From positions 1 through 23,380 of the IMG/VR virus record IMGVR_UViG_3300035205_000600: a stretch of 23,380 bases of DNA, one strand, 5' to 3'. Position numbers and translations under genes: made by a program. Position 1 is the first letter of the stretch; each line of letters opens with the position of its first letter. Positions 7,150 through 13,601 of the stretch are shown in pieces. Below the pieces are notes generated by a model, which did no database searches, was not told where the DNA came from, and worked only from the letters and a program-made list of their open reading frames with translations. This stretch comes from a virus.

Positions 7150-7866
7150 ATGGATAGGCGGAAACATAGAAGCACATTTGCATTCGTAGATTTACTTTTT
7201 AATTTAACTGTGGGTTTTGTTATGCTATTCATTATAGCATTTATTCTTATATCACCTCCTACTACAGAAAAAAAGATGGATCCCGATGTACAGTTTGTTA
7301 TTAAAATGACATGGCCAGATAAAGATAAAAATGATGTAGATTTATGGGTACGTGATCCTTTGGGACAAAAAATAGGATATAGAAGTAGGGAAGCAGGTTT
7401 TACTAATTTAGAAAAAGATGATCTAGGTCAGTCAAACGATTATGCAATAATAAACGGCGAAAGAAAAATAGTATATCAAAATCAAGAATTCGTTTTTATT
7501 CGTGGCTTTATTCCTGGACAGTGGAGAGTTAATATTCATTGGTATAATAAAAAGGATAAAGAAACTGCTGAAATTCCAGTACTCATCGAATTATATGATA
7601 ACAAACCTAATTTTAAATTATTGGTTAGTCAAGAAGTACTATTAACAAAACGAGGTCAACAATTGACTGCATTTAATTTCATGATGGGCGACGATGGAAA
7701 GATTTTTGATGTAAATTATGAAAAGGCAAACTGGATTTCGAGTAGTGTTGTTTCATTTGATCATGAGCACGGACTCGATGATATTGAAAATAGCACTCAA
7801 TATGAAGCATTGCCTCCGGCAATGCGTTCATTTCTAGAAACAACTGCAACAGAGGCTCCTCCATGA
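7150..7866 (+). CDS. ExbD/TolR/MotB-like partner with a beta-rich extracytoplasmic domain
   Basis: This 238-aa protein has a short basic N-terminus and one membrane helix (about 10-34) starting FAFVDLLFNLTVGFVMLF. Asp14 sits where ExbD, TolR and MotB have the proton-carrying Asp. Residues about 50-150 form a beta-rich domain with NDVDLWVRDPLGQKIGY, a later acidic LEKDDLG and PGQWRVNIHWY, a pattern like the DUF2135/YfaP-type beta sandwich. That resemblance is by eye. There is no OmpA-like peptidoglycan-binding domain as in MotB, so its anchoring target must differ. The C-terminus (about 195-238) looks disordered. The gene follows the channel gene by 1 nt and overlaps the next by 4 nt (ATGA), so the three are translated together. 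Confidence 0.7.
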   Translation: MDRRKHRSTFAFVDLLFNLTVGFVMLFIIAFILISPPTTEKKMDPDVQFVIKMTWPDKDKNDVDLWVRDPLGQKIGYRSREAGFTNLEKDDLGQSNDYAIINGERKIVYQNQEFVFIRGFIPGQWRVNIHWYNKKDKETAEIPVLIELYDNKPNFKLLVSQEVLLTKRGQQLTAFNFMMGDDGKIFDVNYEKANWISSSVVSFDHEHGLDDIENSTQYEALPPAMRSFLETTATEAPP

Positions 7867-8477
7867 TTGAACACATATTAAAAACATTATTAGTATCAGC
7901 ACCAACTCTTGTTGTTACAGCGGTTATTATTTCTACAATGTGTGTTTATACATTGTGTCAGAGCAAAAATGTTAATGTTGTAATTAAATGGATTTCACCG
8001 CCTGTAGTTTTTACTCTTATTATGGCTTCAATGATATGGATTTATTCTATATATGGATTACCTAGATATGAACAACCTACGGGAAAATGGACATACGTAT
8101 GGCATGAAGAACGATTTATAGATAAAACATCACATGCGTTATTAGTAGCATATACTGTAAAAGATAAAACTGAACGTTTATATCTTTTTGTTGTAGATGA
8201 TGAACAAAAAAAGAAGTTACGAGAAATGAAAGAAGGCAAATTAGCAGGCCGGCAGGCTGTAGCAGAATTTGAAGGGGAAGAAGATGGTCGTAATAGATAT
8301 AGAAAATCTAATGAACGACAATTACATTATAAATTTGTAGACGAAATGCCAGTTGTACCAAAAGCAGGAGAAGATACTGCTTCTATTGAACCTGTCGTAA
8401 ATCTAGCGATCACCTTAACACCAGAAGAAAATACCACAGAAAGAGTGCGGCATCGTCTATTTACACTAGGACATTAA
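7863..8477 (+). CDS. Third membrane protein of the proton-channel-like operon
   Basis: This 204-aa protein has two predicted membrane helices (about 8-31 and 45-65), followed by a soluble domain of about 135 residues. The soluble part begins with an aromatic strand (WTYVWHEERF), has a strand pair ERLYLFVVDDEQ, and then a Lys/Glu-rich helix. I recognise no family. It overlaps the ExbD-like gene by ATGA and has its own ribosome binding site (AGAGG, 7851-7855). It is probably an accessory subunit or effector of the same membrane complex, inferred from the overlap alone. Confidence 0.75.
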   Translation: MIEHILKTLLVSAPTLVVTAVIISTMCVYTLCQSKNVNVVIKWISPPVVFTLIMASMIWIYSIYGLPRYEQPTGKWTYVWHEERFIDKTSHALLVAYTVKDKTERLYLFVVDDEQKKKLREMKEGKLAGRQAVAEFEGEEDGRNRYRKSNERQLHYKFVDEMPVVPKAGEDTASIEPVVNLAITLTPEENTTERVRHRLFTLGH

Positions 8478-8498
8478 CCCTTAAATCAGTAGGGTTTT
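8476..8498 (+). terminator. Possible terminator after the channel operon
   Basis: AACCCT (8476-8481) pairs with AGGGTT (8491-8496) over a 9-nt loop, then TT and a T-rich stretch further on. The stem is short and the T-tract is interrupted, so termination may be partial. Confidence 0.45.
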
Positions 8499-8510
8499 CA
8501 ATATTTTTTA

Positions 8511-8587
8511 TAAGTCATTGATTTTACTAGGTTTATAAGTCATTGATTTTAGGACATTTCCAAAAATTTCTGTAAGTCATTGATATC
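8511..8587 (+). repeat. Three 15-bp TAAGTCATTGATTTT boxes upstream of a promoter
   Basis: Copies start at 8511 and 8536 (both exact) and at 8573 (TAAGTCATTGATATC). Spacings are 25 and 37 bp. The last copy starts 41 bp before the -35 element at 8614, exactly as in the 5741-5792 array, and the 37-bp spacing is also shared. Confidence 0.85.
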
Positions 8588-8613
8588 ATTAATAAAACAC
8601 CAAGAAATACCGG

Positions 8614-8642
8614 TTGACAGATCTACCATATGAGACTATCAT
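8614..8642 (+). promoter_or_regulatory. Sigma70 promoter (TTGACA-17-TATCAT) for the AAA+ gene
   Basis: TTGACA (8614-8619), a 17-bp spacer and TATCAT (8637-8642) match the consensus at 11 of 12 positions. The predicted start is near 8649, with a ~36-nt leader and ribosome binding site GAGGG (8672-8676). The sequence before the -35 keeps AAGAA, then 5 variable or partly matching bases, then GGTTGACAGA in common with the 5819 promoter. Confidence 0.8.
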
Positions 8643-8684
8643 ATATATAGTGGTAGTGTGAATCGTTAAACGAGGGTTATTATT

Positions 8685-9707
8685 ATGCGAAAAGTCCGTG
8701 TTCTTAACGGCGAATATGGTGGCAAGGTTGTTACCAATACAGTGTTTCCTTTATGTAAAGGTTATAAATTGGGGAAACATGGTGGGTTCATTACAGTTGA
8801 TGGATCTAGGGTTGCTGGATATCCAGACAGAAAAATTCGGATCAAACTTGATCGGAAAGGATATGAGCCACTTGTTCCAAAAGAAGTAAAAGAAAAACTT
8901 GAACAAACCGACGATGAGCGGATGAAGGAAATCCGTGAGCGGTTTGAAATCCTGGACGAAATGACTGAGGCCACAATGGAAGGCACAGTCCGTGGTATGA
9001 TTGTATCGGGTCCTCCAGGAGTAGGCAAGTCATTTGGTGTTGAAGCAGTACTTGAACGGGCCAACATCTTTAACAAGATAGGTAGTCAGCCAATTAAGTA
9101 TGATATCATAAAGGGTGCAATGACACCCATTGGTCTTTATACTTTGTTATATAATTGGTCTGACAAAGGTAAGGTATTGGTGCTTGATGACTGTGATTCG
9201 ATTTTATTCGACGAACTGGCACTGAATCTTTTAAAGGGTGCATTGGACAGTGGTAAGAAACGTCGACTGTTTTGGAATGCTGATTCGTCTATGTTACGGC
9301 GCACAGGAGTTCCAGACTATTACGAATTCAACGGATCAATAATTTTTATATCAAACCTTAAATTTGATGATATGGTTAGTGGTGGAAGGTTAGGTAAAGT
9401 TAAAGATCACTTGAAGGCGATTTTATCTCGTTGTCATTATTTGGATTTGACACTTGATACAATGCGTGACAAGATGCTCCGTATCAAACAGGTTGTCGGA
9501 GACGGTATGCTTGATGATCATAAACTTGCTGAAGGCGAAAAAGAAATGATTGTTACGTACATTGACGAGAACAAGGAAAAACTGCGTGAAGTATCACTGA
9601 GAATGGTACTCAAAATTGCAGACTTGTTTAAAATGGCTCCCAAAAATGAGAAGTGGAAGCGGCTAGCCGAAATGACTTGTATGAAACGAGAGGTAGTTGA
9701 AGAATGA
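8685..9707 (+). CDS. AAA+ family ATPase with N-terminal KOW/SH3-like segment
   Basis: This is a 340-aa ATPase. The N-terminal ~60 residues (VRVLNGEYGGKVV onward) look like a small KOW/SH3-type beta barrel that could bind nucleic acid. A charged helical linker (about 66-100) follows, then the AAA+ core with Walker A GPPGVGKS (109-116), Walker B KVLVLDDCD (163-171) and a sensor-1 Asn in FISNL (about 221-225). The C-terminal ~110 residues are helical. It is not the gp44 clamp loader by any feature I can see. Its exact substrate is unknown. GAGGG lies 8 nt before the ATG. It is the only gene between a box-plus-sigma70 promoter and a strong terminator, so it is a single-gene early unit. Its richer use of G/C-ending codons (CGG, GAC, ATC, GGC) differs from its neighbours. 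Confidence 0.85.
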   Translation: MRKVRVLNGEYGGKVVTNTVFPLCKGYKLGKHGGFITVDGSRVAGYPDRKIRIKLDRKGYEPLVPKEVKEKLEQTDDERMKEIRERFEILDEMTEATMEGTVRGMIVSGPPGVGKSFGVEAVLERANIFNKIGSQPIKYDIIKGAMTPIGLYTLLYNWSDKGKVLVLDDCDSILFDELALNLLKGALDSGKKRRLFWNADSSMLRRTGVPDYYEFNGSIIFISNLKFDDMVSGGRLGKVKDHLKAILSRCHYLDLTLDTMRDKMLRIKQVVGDGMLDDHKLAEGEKEMIVTYIDENKEKLREVSLRMVLKIADLFKMAPKNEKWKRLAEMTCMKREVVEE

Positions 9708-9755
9708 AAGCCAGATAGCACACACCACTAAAATAATAATAACATATCTGGTTTC
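9706..9755 (+). other. Inverted repeat in the 3' region of the AAA+ transcript
   Basis: GAAA (9706-9709), a one-base bulge and CCAGATA (9711-9717) pair with TATCTGGTTTC (9745-9755) around a 27-nt AT-rich loop. It lies between the stop codon and the terminator and may protect the mRNA 3' end. Confidence 0.45.
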
Positions 9756-9760
9756 ATGGA

Positions 9761-9789
9761 GCGGGGAAGGAAACTTCCCCGCTTTTCTT
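9761..9789 (+). terminator. Strong rho-independent terminator
   Basis: GCGGGGAAG (9761-9769), a GAAA tetraloop (9770-9773) and CTTCCCCGC (9774-9782) form a perfect 9-bp stem, followed by TTTTCTT (9783-9789). Confidence 0.92.
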
Positions 9790-9816
9790 GTGTAATTAAC
9801 AAATAGAGTGTATAAT
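9788..9816 (+). promoter_or_regulatory. Possible promoter for uvsW
   Basis: TATAAT (9811-9816) lies 17 bp after a weak -35 (TTGTGT, 9788-9793). The predicted start, near 9823, is only a few bases before the ATG at 9826, and no ribosome binding site is present, so the message may be leaderless. Confidence 0.4.
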
Positions 9817-9825
9817 AATAGTTGT

Positions 9826-11277
9826 ATGAAGCAATGTAAACTAATCATAAGGGACGAAGTTAATATTAAGTTTGATGGGTTAGATCCACCCATTCGTCGT
9901 AAGTTAGAAAAGGAGTTAAAGTTTTTCTTACCTTATGCATACCATGTTCCGTCTTATAAGTTAGGAAGATGGGATGGATGTGTATCGTTCTTTACTGTTG
10001 GAGGTATGACATTTCTTAATTTGCTTGATCGTATATTGCCGTTTCTTACTCATTATGATATAGAAATAGAAGATAAACGTGAACCTTTTGATTTTAAATT
10101 TGATCCTATAGATAAGGATCATTTTAGTAAGTATAAATGGCCAAAAAAGCATACTGCCGCAGGTCAACCTATAGTATTGCGTGATTATCAAGTAGAAGTC
10201 ATTAATAAGTTTTTAAAGAACCCACATGCATTGCAAGAAGTTGCTACAGGGGCTGGTAAGACGCTCGTAACGGCGTCTTTAAGCAATTTAATCGAGCCAT
10301 GGGGGCGTAGTATAGTCATAGTACCAAACAAGTCACTAGTGAAGCAAACAGAAGCGGATTACAAGGCATTAGGACTGGATACCGGCGTGTATTTTGGGGA
10401 TAGAAAAGAGTTTGGGCATACTCATATGATATGTACATGGCAAAGTTTAAACATAATGGAGAAGCGTTTCCGTGATGGTTTAAGCAATACTAGTATTGTA
10501 GAGTTTGCAGAAGATGTTATATGTGTTATTGTAGACGAAGCACATATGGTTAAAGCAGATGTTCTTAAAAAGTTATTAACAAGTGCATTTGCTAAAGTAC
10601 CTTTGCGTTGGGGATTAACAGGAACAATACCAAAAGAAGAACATGAACAAGTTAGTCTTAAAGCAAGTATTGGAGACGTTATACATCAATTGGGCGCGGC
10701 AGAGTTACAAGACAGAGGAGTGTTAGCCAATTGTGAAGTAAATATTATACAATTAGAAGAAACAGCCATATACAAAAATTATCAAAGTGAATTATCTTAT
10801 TTGGTAGGAGATAAACAACGATTAGATTATATGGCAGGTTTAATAGAAAGTATTTCTAAATCAGGTAATACTCTTGTATTAATAGATAGAATAAAAACGG
10901 GCAAGGGATTAACAGAAAGAGTAGATACTTCTGTTTTTATATCGGGCTCAGTAAAAACAGACGAAAGAAAGGAACATTACGATGAAATTCAAGATAGGGA
11001 CAATAAGATTATTATTGCTACTTATGGTGTTGCCTCTGTCGGTATTAATATCCCTAGGATTTTCAATCTTATTCTTGTTGAGCCTGGTAAAAGTTTTGTA
11101 CGGGTTATTCAAAGTATCGGACGGGGCATTCGTAAAGCAGAGGACAAGGATTTTGTACAGATCTGGGACATCACCTCGACGGCCAAATTTTCTAAAAGAC
11201 ATTTAGCCAAAAGAAAAAAGTTTTATAATGAAGCAAAGTATCCTTTCAATATAAACAAGGTAGATTATAGATGTTAA
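9826..11277 (+). CDS. uvsW: UvsW-like superfamily 2 DNA/RNA helicase
   Basis: UvsW unwinds R-loops and branched recombination intermediates and helps switch T4 replication from origin-dependent to recombination-dependent. Counting from ATG 9826 (483 aa), the N-terminal substrate-recognition domain includes YKLGRWDGCVSFF, matching the FRYGNWDGRIRLL pattern of T4 UvsW. The helicase core has ATGAGKT (140-146), DEAH (237-240), TGT in LTGTIP (265-267) and motif VI QSIGRGIRK (about 429-437). The frame also opens at GTG 9808, but that codon directly precedes a -10-like TATAAT, so the internal ATG is preferred. The next gene overlaps its 3' end by 7 nt. Confidence 0.9.
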   Translation: MKQCKLIIRDEVNIKFDGLDPPIRRKLEKELKFFLPYAYHVPSYKLGRWDGCVSFFTVGGMTFLNLLDRILPFLTHYDIEIEDKREPFDFKFDPIDKDHFSKYKWPKKHTAAGQPIVLRDYQVEVINKFLKNPHALQEVATGAGKTLVTASLSNLIEPWGRSIVIVPNKSLVKQTEADYKALGLDTGVYFGDRKEFGHTHMICTWQSLNIMEKRFRDGLSNTSIVEFAEDVICVIVDEAHMVKADVLKKLLTSAFAKVPLRWGLTGTIPKEEHEQVSLKASIGDVIHQLGAAELQDRGVLANCEVNIIQLEETAIYKNYQSELSYLVGDKQRLDYMAGLIESISKSGNTLVLIDRIKTGKGLTERVDTSVFISGSVKTDERKEHYDEIQDRDNKIIIATYGVASVGINIPRIFNLILVEPGKSFVRVIQSIGRGIRKAEDKDFVQIWDITSTAKFSKRHLAKRKKFYNEAKYPFNINKVDYRC

Positions 11278-11771
11278 TTTTAACAGTAGAAAACGAACCA
11301 TATCAATTAAACAATATACCCAAAGAGGTAGAAGATATTAGATATTGTGTTATGGATTATAGTGATCCTACATTTGTAGATTATATATTTGTGCCTTTAA
11401 TATTTTTAGAATCATTTAATGCTCCTGCGGCAGTATTAAGTATAAACGGTCGACAATTTACAATGCCAATTGATTGGTCTTTAATTATTGGAGATGTAGA
11501 AGCAGGTGACCCCGAAGTTATTTCTATATTACATATTAATGATAGGGGATTTGATGCGTTTTGTTATAATCCTCTTAGTGATTATCAAATATCATTTAAA
11601 CCAGTAGACATAGTTAATATATATAGCGAAGTAAAATGGGTATTTCCTAAATTAAAATATGGGCATATTCTTGCTGTTCCTACTGGCCAAAAGAAAAATG
11701 ATCCTGTTGCTTATTTTATAAAAGAAACAAACAAAGTACCAGATGTACTTGATTTAAATCAAATTTGGTAA
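11271..11771 (+). CDS. Conserved phage protein of unknown function (166 aa)
   Basis: I do not know its function. It looks like a compact beta-rich protein. The central part (about 55-105) reads MPIDWSLIIGD, then an acidic loop, a strand, and CYNPLSDYQISF. The C-terminal part has KWVFPKLKYGHILAVPTG followed by VAYFIKE. It has no membrane segment or catalytic signature. It overlaps the end of uvsW by 7 nt and is therefore probably co-translated with it. The coding region ends at a TAA just before a -10-like TATAAT. Confidence 0.8.
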   Translation: MLILTVENEPYQLNNIPKEVEDIRYCVMDYSDPTFVDYIFVPLIFLESFNAPAAVLSINGRQFTMPIDWSLIIGDVEAGDPEVISILHINDRGFDAFCYNPLSDYQISFKPVDIVNIYSEVKWVFPKLKYGHILAVPTGQKKNDPVAYFIKETNKVPDVLDLNQIW

Positions 11772-11777
11772 TATAAT
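11749..11777 (+). promoter_or_regulatory. Possible promoter for the gp62-like gene
   Basis: TTGATT (11749-11754), a 17-bp spacer and TATAAT (11772-11777) match the sigma70 consensus at 10 of 12 positions. The predicted start falls almost at the ATG (11785). The -35 lies inside the preceding gene. Confidence 0.4.
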
Positions 11778-11784
11778 AGTAATA

Positions 11785-12258
11785 ATGAAGAAGGATGATA
11801 AAAATATACCGCTAGGTAAAATATTAGAAGCAGTAGATAAACGAAACAAGTCTTTTTGGGATTCATTAACAGAAGAACAAAAGAATGCGTTTTCTGCTTG
11901 GATATATATGCGATATGTTAGTTGTTGTAGTTCAAAAGAAAAGAAGATAAACTATCATTATCTAACAGCCATTAATGAATTTGTTAATGTTAATTTTAAT
12001 GATATCAGGCACCATGGAGAATTACAATATAAATTAATGGCACTATGTGGTGTAGGAAAAAAACAATTTCATCCATGGGTTAAACCAGGTAAAGGAATTA
12101 AGAAAAATAGACTAACTACTTGGTTAGCAGATGTACATAGACATTTAAAAGAAGATGAAATAGAACTTTTGACAGAGTTAAATTCTACAAAAGAATTAAA
12201 ACAGTATGCAGAAGATCTAGGATTGCAAGATAACGAAATTAAGAAAATATTCAACTAA
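11785..12258 (+). CDS. Probable clamp-loader small subunit (gp62-like)
   Basis: The small clamp-loader subunit works with gp44 to load the sliding clamp gp45. This 157-aa helical protein has FWDSLTEEQKNAFSAWIYMRY near residues 24-44, then YLTAINEFVN, and a C-terminal half with VGKKQFHPWVKPGKG and KKNRLTTWL. The order (a short helical domain with a conserved Trp and MRYVS, then a basic KxFxxWxK-type segment) recalls gp62 of marine T4-like phages and the GKRYGKWAK region of T4 gp62. The similarity is weak and seen by eye. Position next to uvsW, in a replication cluster, is compatible. gp44 is not in the window. Alternatively it is an unrelated conserved hypothetical. Confidence 0.5.
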   Translation: MKKDDKNIPLGKILEAVDKRNKSFWDSLTEEQKNAFSAWIYMRYVSCCSSKEKKINYHYLTAINEFVNVNFNDIRHHGELQYKLMALCGVGKKQFHPWVKPGKGIKKNRLTTWLADVHRHLKEDEIELLTELNSTKELKQYAEDLGLQDNEIKKIFN

Positions 12259-12932
12259 TGAATAAATGTGGTTATTGTGAACGTGAATTCGTACGAGAAC
12301 AAACGTTGGCTGTTCACATGTGTGAACAAAAACGGCGTCATATGGTTAAGGGCGACAGGCATGTTCAATTAGGATTTAGGGCATATCAAAATTTTTATTC
12401 AAATAACACTAATGCAAAAAATGATAAAACATATAACGAATTTGCTGATTCAAAATATTACAAGGCATTTGTTAAGTTTGGAAAGTACATTATAGATATA
12501 AATGCAATTAATCCAGAAGCATTTATAGATTTTGTTTTACGAATGGGTGTACGAATAGATGATTGGAGTAAAGATTCTGTATACAATGAATATATATGTG
12601 ACTTAATGAAAAAAGAGTCTGTAGATAGGGCAGTAGAACGAGGTATAATATTAATGCAAGAATGGTCGGCTGAATGTAATGAAGAGTGGACTAACTTCTT
12701 TAATAAGGTATCTACTAATATGTCTGTGCATATGATTAAGTCAGGAAGAATTTCTCCATGGATACTTTATAGTTGTTCTGGAGCACAAAAATTATTAGAT
12801 AGAATGTCCGAAGAACAAATACAGATGATAGCAGATTATATAGAACCTAGTTATTGGCAGAAAAAAATAAGCACCAATGAGAAGGATTCAGCATGGGTAG
12901 AACATGTCTTCAAAGAAGCAGGAATCAATTAA
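12258..12932 (+). CDS. Zinc-finger-like protein of unknown function (224 aa)
   Basis: The first ~30 residues resemble a degenerate C2H2 finger: Cys4-X2-Cys7, the hydrophobic spacing of a classical finger, His20, and then Cys22 or His28 as a fourth ligand. The remaining ~190 residues are helical and rich in Tyr and Trp (YYKAFVKFGKYI, WSAECNEEWTNFF). I recognise no enzyme motif. It starts on the last base of the preceding stop (TAATG), so it is translationally coupled. The finger suggests nucleic-acid or protein binding, which is inference. Confidence 0.8.
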   Translation: MNKCGYCEREFVREQTLAVHMCEQKRRHMVKGDRHVQLGFRAYQNFYSNNTNAKNDKTYNEFADSKYYKAFVKFGKYIIDINAINPEAFIDFVLRMGVRIDDWSKDSVYNEYICDLMKKESVDRAVERGIILMQEWSAECNEEWTNFFNKVSTNMSVHMIKSGRISPWILYSCSGAQKLLDRMSEEQIQMIADYIEPSYWQKKISTNEKDSAWVEHVFKEAGIN

Positions 12933-13137
12933 ATTACTAAAAGAAGATCTTAGTAAAATACTGATCAAGAATAATATTATTAATAGGTATTCTAAGAGTC
13001 CAGTAGATAGGGGAGGAGCAGAAAATTATTTACGCGGTTGTGGAGTGAATTGGTCTGTTTCGTCAGATAAAATACTAGAAGATCTAGTAAACTATATAAG
13101 AACTGGATATTATAAAAAACCAAAGAGGAAAACATAA
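12904..13137 (+). CDS. Small basic protein of unknown function (77 aa)
   Basis: A 77-residue, Lys-rich protein with a helical N-terminus, the motif VDRGGAENYLRGCGV in the middle and a basic C-terminal tail (YYKKPKRKT). Its ATG lies within the preceding gene, a 29-nt overlap, and no ribosome binding site is visible there, so the true start may be further in. Its stop overlaps the purE ATG (TAATG). I cannot assign a function. The basic tail would suit nucleic-acid contact. Confidence 0.65.
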   Translation: MSSKKQESIKLLKEDLSKILIKNNIINRYSKSPVDRGGAENYLRGCGVNWSVSSDKILEDLVNYIRTGYYKKPKRKT

Positions 13138-13601
13138 TGGCTGTAGTAGGAATTATAATGGGTAGTGCATCCGATTCGGAAGTAATGAATCATTGTGTAG
13201 AAACCTTAGAAGAACACAATATATCATTTGATATAATTGTAGCATCAGCACATCGTGACCCCGATAAGGTTAGAACGTGGGTTCTTAATGCTGAAAAACG
13301 AGGTAATAAAATTATTATTGCCGCGGCAGGTATGGCAGCCGCATTGCCGGGGGTTGTCGCCGCATATACAGATTTACCTGTTATAGGTGTGCCAATGAAT
13401 TCAGGGTTAAATGGAATGGATAGTTTGTTAAGCATATCGCAAATGCCAAGAGGTGTCCCAGTAGCATGTATGTCTATAGGAAAGCATGGTGCAGTTAATG
13501 CCGCATTGTTTGCAAAACGTATATTAGAGTGCGGCCATACAAAAACAACTGATGACGACTATATCGATAATAACAATGAACCAGATATAGATAGAGACTG
13601 A
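13137..13601 (+). CDS. purE: PurE, N5-carboxyaminoimidazole ribonucleotide mutase (phage metabolic gene)
   Basis: Class I PurE converts N5-CAIR to CAIR in purine synthesis and acts as a cytoplasmic octamer. The 154-aa protein has the substrate motifs GSASD (residues 9-13), SAHR (38-41), LPG (70-72) and the class I run NGMDSLLSISQMPRGVPVA (92-110), then IGKHGAVNAAL. The position of E. coli His75 (in AAHLPG) is Ala69 here (AAALPG). The last ~20 residues are an acidic tail. AGAGG (13124-13128) lies 8 nt before the ATG. It overlaps both neighbours by one base (TAATG, TGATG) within a replication operon. Phage purine genes are known as auxiliary genes that raise nucleotide supply. That role is inferred here. 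Confidence 0.93.
   Translation: MAVVGIIMGSASDSEVMNHCVETLEEHNISFDIIVASAHRDPDKVRTWVLNAEKRGNKIIIAAAGMAAALPGVVAAYTDLPVIGVPMNSGLNGMDSLLSISQMPRGVPVACMSIGKHGAVNAALFAKRILECGHTKTTDDDYIDNNNEPDIDRD

Noticed and set aside
8762-9076. 104-aa open frame on the minus strand inside the AAA+ gene
   Set aside because: It is Ser/Arg-rich low-complexity shadow sequence opposite a well-supported AAA+ coding region, with no ribosome binding site or promoter.
9808-9825. GTG start that would extend UvsW by six residues
   Set aside because: The GTG directly precedes a TATAAT -10-like element, and the T4 UvsW alignment begins near the ATG at 9826. There is no ribosome binding site for the GTG.
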